The notes below the pieces were generated by a model. It was not told the origin of the DNA. It saw only the letters and a list, made by a program, of their open reading frames with translations, and did no database searches. A stretch of DNA of 64,000 bases from RGIG8775 sp045537235 (GTDB taxonomy: Bacteria > Bacillota > Clostridia > Oscillospirales > CAG-272), in assembly GCA_045537235.1 (NCBI GenBank), contig JAZSPB010000156.1, forward strand, positions 1 to 64,000. The letters run 5' to 3'. Each line of letters opens with the position of its first letter. The first letter of the stretch is position 1. Below, piece by piece: positions 8,245 through 16,484 of this stretch. Position numbers and translations under genes: made by a program.

Positions 8245-9771
8245 TTGGGAGGAGTACTTATAAAAAAGTTGAAGGAGGCGCTGATATCGGTGCTTCCCGT
8301 TGTCGCCATCGTGGTTTTACTGAATTTGACCCCGCTGGTGAATTTTTCCGGGAAGGAGATCGCTGTCTTTTTGATCTCTGCCTTTTTTCTGATCCTTGGT
8401 ATCGGCTTGTTTAACCTCGGAGCCGACCTTGCGATGACCCCTATGGGTGAGCATATCGGTGCGGGACTTTCCAAGACAAAAAAACTGTCCCTGTTGCTGG
8501 GTGTTTGCTTTGCAATGGGCGTTTTGATCACCGTTGCGGAGCCTGATCTTACCGTTCTTGCCGACCAAGTTTCCGATGTAATTAACGGAACGGTATTGAT
8601 TCTTTCCGTTGGTATTGGTGTAGGTATCTTTTTGCTGCTTTCGGTTCTTAAAATTCTTTTCCGAAAGCCGCTTTCGTCCATGCTCATGTTTTTCTATATG
8701 TTGCTGTTTGCCGTAGCCTCTCTTGTGGTCATTAACGGAAATGTCGATTTTTTGCCATTGGCTTTTGACTCGGGAGGCGTTACAACCGGTCCCATTACCG
8801 TGCCGTTTATTATGGCATTGGGTGTGGGTATTGCGGCGACACTCGGTGGTAAGAATGTGGGCGAAAACAGCTTTGGTTTGATCGCTATGTGCTCGGTAGG
8901 CCCCATTTTGGCCGTCATGATCTTGGGGGTTACGGCCAACGGCGAGATTCCGTACCAAGTGCCGAATTATTCGATCGATAACCATTTGGGAATGGCGCTT
9001 TGGAAAGAGCTTTGGGCGGTTACCAAGGAAGTGGCATTGGCTCTTGGCTTGATCGTCATATTCTTCGCGCTTCTCCAGATCGTTTGTCTCAAGCTTCCCG
9101 GAAAGAAATTGTATCAGATCGCCGTGGGAATTATTTATACCTTCCTCGGTCTCGTCATTTTTCTTACCTCGGTTACCGTCGGCTTTATGCCGATCGGCTA
9201 TAAGATGGGCACCGAGTTGGCAAGCAGAAGTCCTGTTCTTTTGATCGTATTCAGCTTTGTGCTTGGAATGGTGGTCGTTTTGGCAGAGCCTGCGGTGCAC
9301 GTTTTGAAGAAACAGGTAGAGGACATCACCGACGGTATGGTCAGCAAACGTTCTATGATGATCGCACTTTCCATGGGTGTCGGTCTTTCTATCGGACTTT
9401 CGGTTCTTCGTATCTATTTCGACTTTAATATTCTTTATTACATGATTCCGGGTTATTTCCTTTCTTTGGGACTTTCTTTCTTCGTACCCGGCATTTATAC
9501 CGCGATTGCATTTGACTCCGGTGGTGTTGCCAGCGGACCCTTGACATCTACCTTCATCCTGCCGTTTGTGGTAGGTGCTTGTATGATATTGCAAGGGGAA
9601 AACAAGGTCATGAGCGATGCCTTTGGAATGGTGGCTATGGTTGCTATGACACCCTTGATTACCATTCAGCTTCTCGGTTTCCGCGCAATCCTATCCAAGA
9701 AGCTCAGAGAAAATATTGCCATGAAGCGCATTCTCAGCTCCGATGACGAGCAGATCATCAACTTTATGTAA
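8245..9771 (+). CDS. DUF1538 family integral membrane protein (two tandem repeats)
   Basis: 508 residues, about twelve predicted membrane helices. Two halves repeat the same signatures: AEPDLTVLADQVSDVINGT near residue 95 and AEPAVHVLKKQVEDITDG near 350; FDSGGVTTGPITVPF near 173 and FDSGGVASGPLTSTF near 425. This internal duplication with paired half-motifs is typical of transporters. DUF1538 proteins have no established substrate that I know of. The start is TTG at 8245, set by GAGGAG 9 nt upstream; no ATG fits. Two PII-like genes follow after 12 and 28 nt, suggesting that small trimeric sensors regulate transport, as GlnK does for AmtB. Confidence 0.85.
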   Translation: MGGVLIKKLKEALISVLPVVAIVVLLNLTPLVNFSGKEIAVFLISAFFLILGIGLFNLGADLAMTPMGEHIGAGLSKTKKLSLLLGVCFAMGVLITVAEPDLTVLADQVSDVINGTVLILSVGIGVGIFLLLSVLKILFRKPLSSMLMFFYMLLFAVASLVVINGNVDFLPLAFDSGGVTTGPITVPFIMALGVGIAATLGGKNVGENSFGLIAMCSVGPILAVMILGVTANGEIPYQVPNYSIDNHLGMALWKELWAVTKEVALALGLIVIFFALLQIVCLKLPGKKLYQIAVGIIYTFLGLVIFLTSVTVGFMPIGYKMGTELASRSPVLLIVFSFVLGMVVVLAEPAVHVLKKQVEDITDGMVSKRSMMIALSMGVGLSIGLSVLRIYFDFNILYYMIPGYFLSLGLSFFVPGIYTAIAFDSGGVASGPLTSTFILPFVVGACMILQGENKVMSDAFGMVAMVAMTPLITIQLLGFRAILSKKLRENIAMKRILSSDDEQIINFM

Positions 9772-9783
9772 GGAGGGCAGAGC

Positions 9784-10185
9784 ATGAAAAATCAAGAGAA
9801 TATCGCTCCCGCTGCTAAAAAACGGAAAGCGAGTGCCCCTCGTCAGCCCGCGCCTCCGAAGCTTAAGCTGTTGGTTACGGTAGTCAACCGAGAGAAAGCC
9901 GAACTGTATACCGCGCTTTTGCAAGCCTTTGAGATCAATCTTCAGCTCACCGTGGCGGCCAGTGGAACTGCCAATACCGAAATGCTTCGTGTTCTCGGTC
10001 TCACAGAGTCCGAAAAAGCGGTCATTTTCAGTGTGCTCCGCGAAGATCAAGCCAATGCGGCACTTCGTTACCTTGAGGAGAAATTCCATACCATTAAGAA
10101 TGGTAAGGGAATTGCTTATACCATTCCCATGACGGGAACCATCGGTGTAGCCATATATCAGTTCCTCAGTAACAGCCGCAAGTGA
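9784..10185 (+). CDS. PII-like small regulatory protein (first copy)
   Basis: 133 residues. A Lys/Pro/Ala-rich tail (residues 1-26) precedes a ferredoxin-like core: LKLLVTVVNREKAELYTALLQAFEI, then VAASGTANTEMLRVLGL, AVIFSVLREDQANAALRYLEEKF, and a C-terminal GKGIAYTIPMTGTIGVAIYQF. The beta-alpha-beta order and the GTA/GTAN loop at the position of the ligand-binding T-loop base fit the PII superfamily. The basic tail is unusual and could contact membrane or nucleic acid. It sits 12 nt after the DUF1538 gene; the downstream paralogue shares GTAN and GxGIA(Y/F) motifs. Confidence 0.75.
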   Translation: MKNQENIAPAAKKRKASAPRQPAPPKLKLLVTVVNREKAELYTALLQAFEINLQLTVAASGTANTEMLRVLGLTESEKAVIFSVLREDQANAALRYLEEKFHTIKNGKGIAYTIPMTGTIGVAIYQFLSNSRK

Positions 10186-10213
10186 TAAAATAAGAAAGGT
10201 ACGGTAATATAAA

Positions 10214-10552
10214 ATGAAAACATTCGACCATGAGGTCATCCTCTGTGTGGTAAATGCCGGTTTCAGTGATGCTGTGATGGATGCGGCCAAGGAGTTTGGA
10301 GCCAGAGGCGGAACGGTCATTCGCGCTCGAGGGACCGCCAACTCTGAAGCGGAGAAACTTTTTAACATTGTGATCCAACCTGAAAAAGAAGTGGTTATGA
10401 TCTTGGTGGATTCGTCCATTCGTGACAATATTCTTCACGCACTCTACCGCGCGGTTGGATTGAACACTCCCGGTCAGGGAATTGCCTTTTCTTTGCCCGT
10501 TGACCAAGTCGTGGGACTTTCCAAGCCCGAGCAGACTAAAACCGAAGAATAA
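10214..10552 (+). CDS. PII-like small regulatory protein (second copy)
   Basis: 112 residues, standard PII length: EVILCVVNAGFSDAVMDAAKEFGARGGTVIRARGTAN, EKEVVMILVDSSIRDNILHALYRAVG, then PGQGIAFSLPVDQVVGL. The GARGGTVIxARGT segment is the familiar signature before the T-loop of PII and PII-like proteins. A short T-loop, with no uridylylation Tyr visible, suggests ligand sensing without covalent modification. Third gene of the DUF1538 operon. Its pairing with a diverged paralogue suggests heterotrimers or sensing of two signals; this is inference. Confidence 0.82.
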   Translation: MKTFDHEVILCVVNAGFSDAVMDAAKEFGARGGTVIRARGTANSEAEKLFNIVIQPEKEVVMILVDSSIRDNILHALYRAVGLNTPGQGIAFSLPVDQVVGLSKPEQTKTEE

Positions 10553-10844
10553 GAATTGTCTGCGAGCAAATTGGCAGCTTGAAAAATCTTTTGAAAATTT
10601 TTGATCCGCGTCCGCCCGGCGTTTGTGCGAGCATACTGTCCCACGGGACTTGTCATGTTAACACGTTTCACGGCGAGGACGCGGATCATATTTTATAAGG
10701 AACTGTTTACATTTGCAGAGCGTGGTTGTTCCTTACCAAAACGACCAATTTACTGACACCGATCAACTTTCGGTAAAGTTATCATAAAATGTTTCTTGGT
10801 ATTCCTTTGTGCACATGATTTTTTGGGGATTTCCCTCGAATCTA
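10553..10844. other. Intergenic region with hairpin and leader sequence
   Basis: Apart from the hairpin at 10603-10687 I see an AAGGAAC/GTTCCTT inverted repeat (about 10699-10734) and AT-rich DNA leading to the promoter of the editing-protein gene. No gene is supportable. Confidence 0.5.
10603..10687 (+). other. 85-nt imperfect hairpin, candidate RNA element or terminator
   Basis: An 11-bp perfect closing stem GATCCGCGTCC / GGACGCGGATC encloses a GTCCC-ACG-GGAC apex and partly paired arms. It shares the 12-mer GCGTTTGTGCGA at the same place in the 5' arm, and its overall length, with 7731-7816. It lies 50 nt after the second PII-like gene and may also end that transcript, although only a weak T-run (ATATTTTAT) follows. 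Confidence 0.45.
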
Positions 10845-10873
10845 TTGAAAAAACGGCAAGTTTGTGTTAATAT
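10845..10873 (+). promoter_or_regulatory. Probable promoter of the prolyl-tRNA editing gene
   Basis: TTGAAA (10845-10850), 17 nt, TAATAT (10868-10873); the -10 is weaker than others in the window. Confidence 0.55.
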
Positions 10874-10927
10874 TATATTTAAATACAATTTGCTTTTTGT
10901 TTTTTACAAATCGGAATAGGAGGACAT

Positions 10928-11461
10928 ATGATTTTAGTAAACGGAAGACCCGAAACCAACGAAAGTCGACCGGCAAAAGAGCTTCGCACCTATGATTTTT
11001 TGGATTCCCTTGACATTTCTTATGACCGTATCGACCATGCTCCGGCTATGACCATGGAGGTCTGCGAGGAGATTGACCGTGTGCTGGGCGCGACTATATG
11101 CAAGAACCTTTTTCTATGCAACCGCCAGCAAACCGATTTTTATCTTCTTATGATGCCCGGTGATAAGCCCTTTAAGACCAAAGATCTGTCGGCGCAGATC
11201 GGTTCTTCGCGCCTGTCTTTTGCTTCTCCCGAAGCTATGGAGAAGTACTTGGATATAACTCCCGGATCGCTCAGTGTTCTGGGATTGATAAACGACAAGG
11301 ATCATGCCGTGAGACTTTTGATCGACAGCGATATTTTGGAAGGCGAGTATATCGGATGTCACCCGTGTATCAATACTTCGAGCCTCCGCATCAAGACGGA
11401 CGACATGATGAAAAAGATCATTCCCGCCATGGGACATTTTGTAACTCTTGTCAAGCTGTAA
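10928..11461 (+). CDS. Prolyl-tRNA deacylase / YbaK-ProX family editing protein
   Basis: 177 residues. Free-standing relatives of the ProRS INS domain hydrolyse Ala- or Cys-tRNA(Pro) in the cytoplasm. Conserved elements are IDHAPAMTMEVCEEIDRVLGATICKNLFLCNR (with the catalytic-region Lys), DFYLLMMPGDKPFKTKDLS, SRLSFASPEAMEKYL, PGSLSVLGLINDKDHAVRLLIDSDIL and the C-terminal GCHPCINTSSLRI loop. This order fits the PrdX/ProXp-ala branch more than short YbaK proteins. AGGAGG lies directly upstream of the ATG. The nitroreductase follows after 16 nt. Confidence 0.85.
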   Translation: MILVNGRPETNESRPAKELRTYDFLDSLDISYDRIDHAPAMTMEVCEEIDRVLGATICKNLFLCNRQQTDFYLLMMPGDKPFKTKDLSAQIGSSRLSFASPEAMEKYLDITPGSLSVLGLINDKDHAVRLLIDSDILEGEYIGCHPCINTSSLRIKTDDMMKKIIPAMGHFVTLVKL

Positions 11462-11477
11462 GAAAGGAAAATACAGT

Positions 11478-12002
11478 ATGGAAAATGTAGTACTGAGATC
11501 TCTCAAAGAACGCAGAAGTGTTCGTAGCTATCAAGCGCGCCAAGTCGAAGAGGACAAGCTGACGGCTATTTTGGAGGCAGGAACCTATGCCGCGACGGGA
11601 ATGAACCGTCAGTCGCCCATCATGGTCGTCGTGCAAGATGCCGCTGTTCGAGAAAAGCTTCGCAAAATGAATGCCGCAATCATGGGAAATCCCGACATGG
11701 ATCCCTTTTACGGTGCGCCGACTATTATTATCGTGCTTGCTGACAGTAAGATTTCCACCTGCGTGGAGGATGGCAGCCTTGTTATGGGAAACCTCCTCAA
11801 TGCCGCCCATGCCGTTGGTGTGGATTCGTGTTGGATCCATCGCGCCAAACAGGAATTTGAATCCGAGGAAGGGAAGCAGTTGCTTCGCGAATGGGGGATC
11901 GAGGGAGAATATATCGGTATCGGTCACTGCATTCTGGGTTATCGTGATGGGGCAGAGCCAACGGTCAAACCGCGAAAGAGCAACTACGTTTATCGAGTGT
12001 GA
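11478..12002 (+). CDS. Nitroreductase family protein
   Basis: 174 residues of the FMN-dependent nitroreductase fold, which reduces nitro compounds, quinones or flavins using NAD(P)H. Visible: N-terminal RRSVRSYQARQVEEDKLTAILEAGTYAATGMNRQS (FMN phosphate and dimer contacts), PTIIIVLADS, SLVMGNLLNAAHAVGVDSCWIHRAK and the C-terminal CILGYRDGAEPTVKPRK (Lys/Arg for FMN). The reading frame extends upstream to 11448, inside the previous gene, but AGAAAGGAAAATACAGT fixes ATG 11478. Probably cotranscribed with the editing protein. Confidence 0.9.
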   Translation: MENVVLRSLKERRSVRSYQARQVEEDKLTAILEAGTYAATGMNRQSPIMVVVQDAAVREKLRKMNAAIMGNPDMDPFYGAPTIIIVLADSKISTCVEDGSLVMGNLLNAAHAVGVDSCWIHRAKQEFESEEGKQLLREWGIEGEYIGIGHCILGYRDGAEPTVKPRKSNYVYRV

Positions 12003-12116
12003 TTTTTGTTCTTTCGTTTTTGACGCAAACAAAGTCGACAAGGGGCAAGGTGATACCTTTCCTTTGCCTTGTGTCTTTCTCTCAATATTGAAAAAGTCTG
12101 CGATAAGAGGTAGTTT

Positions 12117-13553
12117 ATGATTTTTCTATGGCTTTTTTTGATCTTGATCGCGCTATTGGCGGTGCTGATTCTCGTTCGAACTGCAATTTTTCGCCCCAAA
12201 GCCCCGATCCCCATATCGGAAGATTTGGTTTTCGTGGATAATGATGCCAATATTGCCGCGCTTCAGAAACTCATTCAATGCAAGACAGTCTCATATTATG
12301 ATTCTTCATTAGAGGATAATTTTGAATTTGAAAAGCTGATCCATCTTTTGCCCGAACTATATCCGGAGGTTTTTCGCGCGTGTACTCTCACACATCTTCC
12401 CGACCGCGCCTTGCTGTTTCATTGGAAAGGACAAAAGCATGACGCACCCTCGGTCATGATGGCTCACTATGATGTGGTTCCGGCGGAGGAAGAAAAATGG
12501 CAAAAGCCCCCGTTTGCGGGGGTTCTTGAAAATGGAGTCCTTTGGGGAAGAGGTACTTTGGATACCAAGGTAACCTTCAACGGCATTCTTTTTGCCGCTA
12601 ATACGTTGATTTCCGAGGGCTATGTTCCCGAAGAGGATATCTATTTTGCCTTTTCGGGCGGGGAGGAGGTCAACGGGAACGGTGCTGTCAACATTGTCAA
12701 TTGGTTTGTTGAAAATAATATTAAGCCGGCGTTGGTGGTTGATGAAGGAGGCGGCGTAGTGGAGAGGGCTTTTCCCGGTGTAAAAATGCCTTGTGCTTAT
12801 ATCGGAATCGCGGAAAAGGGAATGATGAATGTCACTTTTTCTGTGGCGTCGAACGGCGGTCATGCATCTGCGCCCAAGCCTCATACCCCCATTGGTATTC
12901 TTTCGCGTGCCTGCTGCGCAATGGAAACTTCGCCCTTCCCATTGCATATAACCAAGCCGGTGACCGAGTTATTTGATACGATAGGAAGACATTCTACCTT
13001 CCTTTATCGCATGATCTTTGCCAATCTTTGGCTTTTCAAAGGTGCGTTGAATCTTCTTTGCAAGAAAAACGGCGGTGATATCAATGCCTTGCTTCGAACA
13101 ACTGTGGCATTCACCCAGGCTTCGGGAAGCATCGCTCCCAATGTTATTCCGCCCACGGCAACAATGACGGCCAATCTTCGTTTGAATCCCAATGATACGG
13201 TTGCGGGAGCCGAAGCTTATATTCGAAAAACGATTGGAGACGATTCTGTTCAGATAACCGTCAAAAACGCGATGGAGCCCAGTCCCGTTTCAGAGGTCTA
13301 CTGTCCTGCTTGGGACAAGGTGGCTAAAGCGGTGGCAAGCACATGGCGTGGCAGTATCGTAACGCCGTACTTGATGGTGCAGTGCTCCGACAGCCGTCAT
13401 TATCGGGATCTTTCCAACCATGTATATCGTTTTTCAGCCATGGATCTGACTGCCGAAGAACGGCAAAGTATCCACGGAAACAATGAACGCATTCGCGTGG
13501 AGGCGGCAAGGAGAACCGTGGAATTTTATATCCGTTTGATGCGGCAATGTTAA
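12117..13553 (+). CDS. M20 family metallopeptidase (carboxypeptidase S / PM20D1-like)
   Basis: 478 residues. Residues 1-22 form a hydrophobic N-terminal anchor (FLWLFLILIALLAVLILV), so the catalytic part is probably outside the membrane. Metal-site motifs of M20 zinc peptidases are complete: MMAHYDVVP (H117, D119), GRGTLDTK (D149), SGGEEVNG (general base E183 and ligand E184), later VVDEGGG and a late His. The M20 dimerisation insert is marked by SNGGHASAPKPHTP. Length and the LDTK signature place it with carboxypeptidase S/PM20D1 enzymes that cleave N-acyl or peptide bonds at a free C-terminus. AAGAGGTAG precedes the ATG. Confidence 0.9.
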   Translation: MIFLWLFLILIALLAVLILVRTAIFRPKAPIPISEDLVFVDNDANIAALQKLIQCKTVSYYDSSLEDNFEFEKLIHLLPELYPEVFRACTLTHLPDRALLFHWKGQKHDAPSVMMAHYDVVPAEEEKWQKPPFAGVLENGVLWGRGTLDTKVTFNGILFAANTLISEGYVPEEDIYFAFSGGEEVNGNGAVNIVNWFVENNIKPALVVDEGGGVVERAFPGVKMPCAYIGIAEKGMMNVTFSVASNGGHASAPKPHTPIGILSRACCAMETSPFPLHITKPVTELFDTIGRHSTFLYRMIFANLWLFKGALNLLCKKNGGDINALLRTTVAFTQASGSIAPNVIPPTATMTANLRLNPNDTVAGAEAYIRKTIGDDSVQITVKNAMEPSPVSEVYCPAWDKVAKAVASTWRGSIVTPYLMVQCSDSRHYRDLSNHVYRFSAMDLTAEERQSIHGNNERIRVEAARRTVEFYIRLMRQC

Positions 13554-13576
13554 AGGAAAAGGTAAAATACAAATTA

Positions 13577-13613
13577 TTTTGGCGCGCCCAATGATAAAAC
13601 GGGGGCGCCAAAA
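13577..13613. terminator. GC-rich hairpin after the M20 peptidase
   Basis: TTTTGGCGC (13577-13585) pairs with GCGCCAAAA (13605-13613), with further CCC/GGG pairs inside. No T-tract follows on the plus strand, so termination is likely but unproven. Confidence 0.5.
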
Positions 13614-13870
13614 TCAAAGAAAAAATTATTTTTCCACCTTTGAATTTGAAAAGAAGGGACAAGCGCAATCTCGCGTTGACTATATAAAACATTTCTTAAG
13701 TATCGCTTGTATCAAGTATTGACGGCGATTACTTTTTTATTTTTGGCATACATACTTGCATATTATCTGTTTTAAATTTGGCTATGTCACAATAAATAGT
13801 TAATTTTTCAAATTTTGATTTATCGGTGAGTTTGAAATGGTTACGCAGAGATATAATCGTTTCTCGGAAC

Positions 13871-13950
13871 CCGTAGGGGCGCGCATTGCGCGTCCGCCTT
13901 AAGCCAACGGTGACCGTTCATTTTCGGACGACCAAAGGTTGCCCCTGCGA
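13871..13950. repeat. Inverted pair of CCGTAGGGGCG-type intergenic repeats
   Basis: The 28-nt unit beginning CCGTAGGGGCGCGCATTGCG at 13871 has a diverged inverted copy at 13925-13950 (reverse complement TCGCAGGGGCAACCTTTGG...). Between them is the palindrome AACGGTGACCGTT. Units of the form TAGGGGCG(N)8CGTCCG are, from memory, common dispersed repeats in Oscillospiraceae genomes. It is the only such pair in the window. Confidence 0.6.
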
Positions 13951-14055
13951 TGGTTGTACGTTACAGTCGACAATTCAATAACGCCCGATTTGCCCGAAAT
14001 TCTTCCCAAAATTCAGTCATTTGATGTGACAGAGCCTAAAATTTTAATTTGCGCC

Positions 14056-14084
14056 TTGTTTTTGTATTTCAAATATGATATACT
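14056..14084 (+). promoter_or_regulatory. Promoter of the esterase-sfsA gene group
   Basis: TTGTTT (14056-14061), 17 nt, TATACT (14079-14084). Confidence 0.7.
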
Positions 14085-14164
14085 AAAAAAGAATTTATGA
14101 GCAGCATATACAGGTATTAAGACCTAAAATTGCATCAAGTATTCAAGGGAAGGAGAGAAAACAT

Positions 14165-15271
14165 ATGAAAAAGAGAGATTTATTTGTTTTTGCCGGACAG
14201 TCAAACATGATGGGGGCTTCGGTTTTTCCTCCGAAGAAACCTATTACCGTAACCGACTCTTACGAATACAAACACGTATCAAAAAGATTAGGGGCTGCTG
14301 AAGGAAGATTTGTTTTAGCGGGGTATCCATGCGGCGAGTTTTCTTACACAGAGGAAATGATAAAGGCGGCCTATCGCCCGGAATTTGTCGATCACACCGG
14401 AAAAAGCACGGTAAATACTTATTCAAAAACCACTTATTTTTGTCCTGCCATGTGTAATTTGAAATGCCAAGAGGCGCATGAGGAATACCGATTTGATCAT
14501 TTTAGCGAATCGACTATGATGGCAGGTTGTTCTATGGCACCGCTGTTTGCTACCGAATGGGAGAAAAGAGGTCAAAAATGTGCTTATGCGCACATTGCTA
14601 AAGGCGGCGTTTCAATCGTGCATTATTTCAACAAAGATATGGTTGAACATTACAACAAAACAGTGGAAAAACATAATGCGTGTCATAATTCCGATTGGAA
14701 AACGATCAACTCGTCACCTATGCGAAACGGTGCATCTGCGTATTTTGATGAAAAGGTGACCGATTTTTTCTCGGATGCAAAGAAGCACTTTGAAGGAGAG
14801 GACACATCGGTCAAAGCCTTGGTTTGGTGCCAAGGAGAGTCAGACCGCGCCATTTCGTGCGAGGAGTACAAACTCCGTTTGGAGATTCTTTGGTCGCATA
14901 TGAAGACCTTGGGTTTTACACACTTTTTCTGCGTCCGAGTCGGATTTTGGGGAGATAAACTGCCCAATAATATTTATGAGATCATGCGAGCACAGGAAGA
15001 TTTTTGCCGAGAAAGTGAAGATTGTTATATTGTGACGCGAGCTATGTCGCTTATGTCTCATCAGACAACAGACGGAACCGATTGGTTTGCTATTCAACCA
15101 AGTGAGGAATATTGCGAATGCCGAGACAGCTATTTCGGGTTTAGCAATTCCCATATCAATGAAAAGGGCTTTTCTTTGATTGCCCAACGTATGGCAGATA
15201 ATCTTGTAAGGATCCTCAAAGAAGAAAAAGAACCGATTTTGGAACCTGAAAATGTGAATAAACTTATATAA
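14165..15271 (+). CDS. SGNH-type carbohydrate esterase (sialate O-acetylesterase/DUF303-like)
   Basis: 368 residues. The N-terminus DLFVFAGQSNMMGAS carries the catalytic Ser (S13) in the GQSNM block typical of the SASA/DUF303 (carbohydrate esterase 6) group; ALVWCQGESD is the family's QGE(S/A)D block, and SNSHINEKGFSLIAQRMADNL near the C-terminus supplies the late His. These enzymes deacetylate sialic acid or plant polysaccharide. There is no signal peptide, so it probably acts on imported sugars in the cytoplasm. AAGGAGAGAAAACAT precedes the ATG. sfsA starts 36 nt downstream. Confidence 0.85.
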   Translation: MKKRDLFVFAGQSNMMGASVFPPKKPITVTDSYEYKHVSKRLGAAEGRFVLAGYPCGEFSYTEEMIKAAYRPEFVDHTGKSTVNTYSKTTYFCPAMCNLKCQEAHEEYRFDHFSESTMMAGCSMAPLFATEWEKRGQKCAYAHIAKGGVSIVHYFNKDMVEHYNKTVEKHNACHNSDWKTINSSPMRNGASAYFDEKVTDFFSDAKKHFEGEDTSVKALVWCQGESDRAISCEEYKLRLEILWSHMKTLGFTHFFCVRVGFWGDKLPNNIYEIMRAQEDFCRESEDCYIVTRAMSLMSHQTTDGTDWFAIQPSEEYCECRDSYFGFSNSHINEKGFSLIAQRMADNLVRILKEEKEPILEPENVNKLI

Positions 15272-15307
15272 AGTCGACGGAGAAAAACCGTTGTCTCGAA
15301 GAGGTCT

Positions 15308-16003
15308 ATGAAATATCAAAACATAATTCCCGCCATTTTTCTTTCTCGTCCCAACCGTTTTATTGCACACGTTGAGATAAACGGCAAGGTTGAAGTGGCG
15401 CACGTCAAGAATACGGGACGTTGTCGTGAACTGCTGATTGAAGGCGCAACTGTGTACCTTTCAGTTTTCGATAATCTAAAAAGAAAAACCAAATATGATC
15501 TGATCGCAGTGGTGAAGCAAAGAGACGGCGGGGCGCCGCTCCTTATTAACATGGATTCGCAGATTGCCAATGATGTGGCAGACGAGTGGTTGCGGTCAGG
15601 CGCCCTGTTTTCGAAAAAAGCCAACATTCGCCGTGAGGTCACATGGGGGACATCTCGGTTTGATTTTTATATCGAGGACGGAGATCGTCGCGCATTTTTG
15701 GAAGTCAAGGGTGTGACTTTGGAGAATGACGGTGTGGCGAGGTTTCCCGATGCGCCGACCGAACGGGGCATAAAGCATTTGAATGAGCTTGCTTCGTGTG
15801 TTGGTGAGGGCTACGAGGCCTATCTGCTATTTGTGGTTCAGATGAAGGGCATTCGTGTCGTGCGTCCCCACGATGAGATGCAGAAATCCTTTGGTGATGC
15901 CTTAAGAGCGGCTTTTCGCAGTGGTGTTCAAGTCATGGCCGTGGACTGCATTGTAACCCCCGACAGTATTGTGTTTGATTCGGAAATTTCCGTTGAACTG
16001 TAA
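15308..16003 (+). CDS. sfsA: SfsA family protein (DNA/RNA nuclease-like)
   Basis: 231 residues, normal length. Sugar fermentation stimulation protein A has an N-terminal OB-like domain and a C-terminal PD-(D/E)XK nuclease-like domain; its exact role is unsettled (DNA binding in E. coli). Visible signatures: HVKNTGRCRELL, YDLIAVVKQRDGGAPLLINMDSQIAND, SRFDFYIEDGDRRAFLEVKGVTLENDG (the D...E-x-K nuclease core) and FPDAPTERGIKHLNELASC. GAAGAGGTCT precedes the ATG. The phosphatase gene follows after 10 nt. Confidence 0.95.
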   Translation: MKYQNIIPAIFLSRPNRFIAHVEINGKVEVAHVKNTGRCRELLIEGATVYLSVFDNLKRKTKYDLIAVVKQRDGGAPLLINMDSQIANDVADEWLRSGALFSKKANIRREVTWGTSRFDFYIEDGDRRAFLEVKGVTLENDGVARFPDAPTERGIKHLNELASCVGEGYEAYLLFVVQMKGIRVVRPHDEMQKSFGDALRAAFRSGVQVMAVDCIVTPDSIVFDSEISVEL

Positions 16004-16013
16004 AGGAGAGAAA

Positions 16014-16484
16014 ATGAAACGAATTATGTTTGTTTGTCACGGCAACATCTGCCGAAGCCCGATGGCAGAATTTATTCTTCGAAATCTATCCAAACAAGAA
16101 GGAATGGATCTTATCATAGAATCAAGTGCCACCTCTACCGAAGAGATATGGAATGGAATCGGCAATCCCATCTATCCACCCGCAAAGGCAGAATTGACCC
16201 GACACGGCATTTCTTGCGAGGGCAAACGGGCGGTTCAACTGCAAAAAAATGATTACGAAAAGTACGATCTTTTTATCGGAATGGACAGCGCCAATATCCG
16301 CAATATGCACCGCATTCTCGGCGGAGACCCGAACGGCAAGATCCGCAAACTCATGGACTATACCGATCGCCCGGGCGATGTGTCTGATCCATGGTACAGC
16401 GAGCGGTTTGATATCGCCTATCGGGATATTTACGACGGTTGTTGCGGGCTGATGAGCGAATTGAAGAAAGAGGGAAAAGTATGA
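16014..16484 (+). CDS. Low-molecular-weight protein-tyrosine phosphatase
   Basis: 156 residues. The P-loop CHGNICRSP (C8-x5-R14) and the general acid in VSDPWY (D125) are both present, so the enzyme should be active on phosphotyrosine or phosphoarginine, in the cytoplasm. The frame is open upstream to 15969 inside sfsA, but AAAGGAGAGAAA sets ATG 16014. The stop overlaps the Nudix start as ATGA (16481-16484), so the two are translationally coupled. Confidence 0.95.
   Translation: MKRIMFVCHGNICRSPMAEFILRNLSKQEGMDLIIESSATSTEEIWNGIGNPIYPPAKAELTRHGISCEGKRAVQLQKNDYEKYDLFIGMDSANIRNMHRILGGDPNGKIRKLMDYTDRPGDVSDPWYSERFDIAYRDIYDGCCGLMSELKKEGKV

Larger units (their letters stand above)
13554..14164. other. 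611-bp intergenic region with repeats
   Basis: It holds a hairpin at 13577-13613, the inverted repeat pair at 13871-13950 and the promoter at 14056-14084. The rest is AT-rich and contains no frame with a ribosome site or recognisable protein. An inactive remnant of an accessory insertion is possible. Confidence 0.5.

Noticed and set aside
8317..9594. 425-codon minus frame
   Set aside because: Antisense shadow of the DUF1538 gene; low-complexity basic translation, no start signals.
13554..14164. Insertion sequence
   Set aside because: No transposase frame, no terminal inverted repeats with target duplication; only short repeats.
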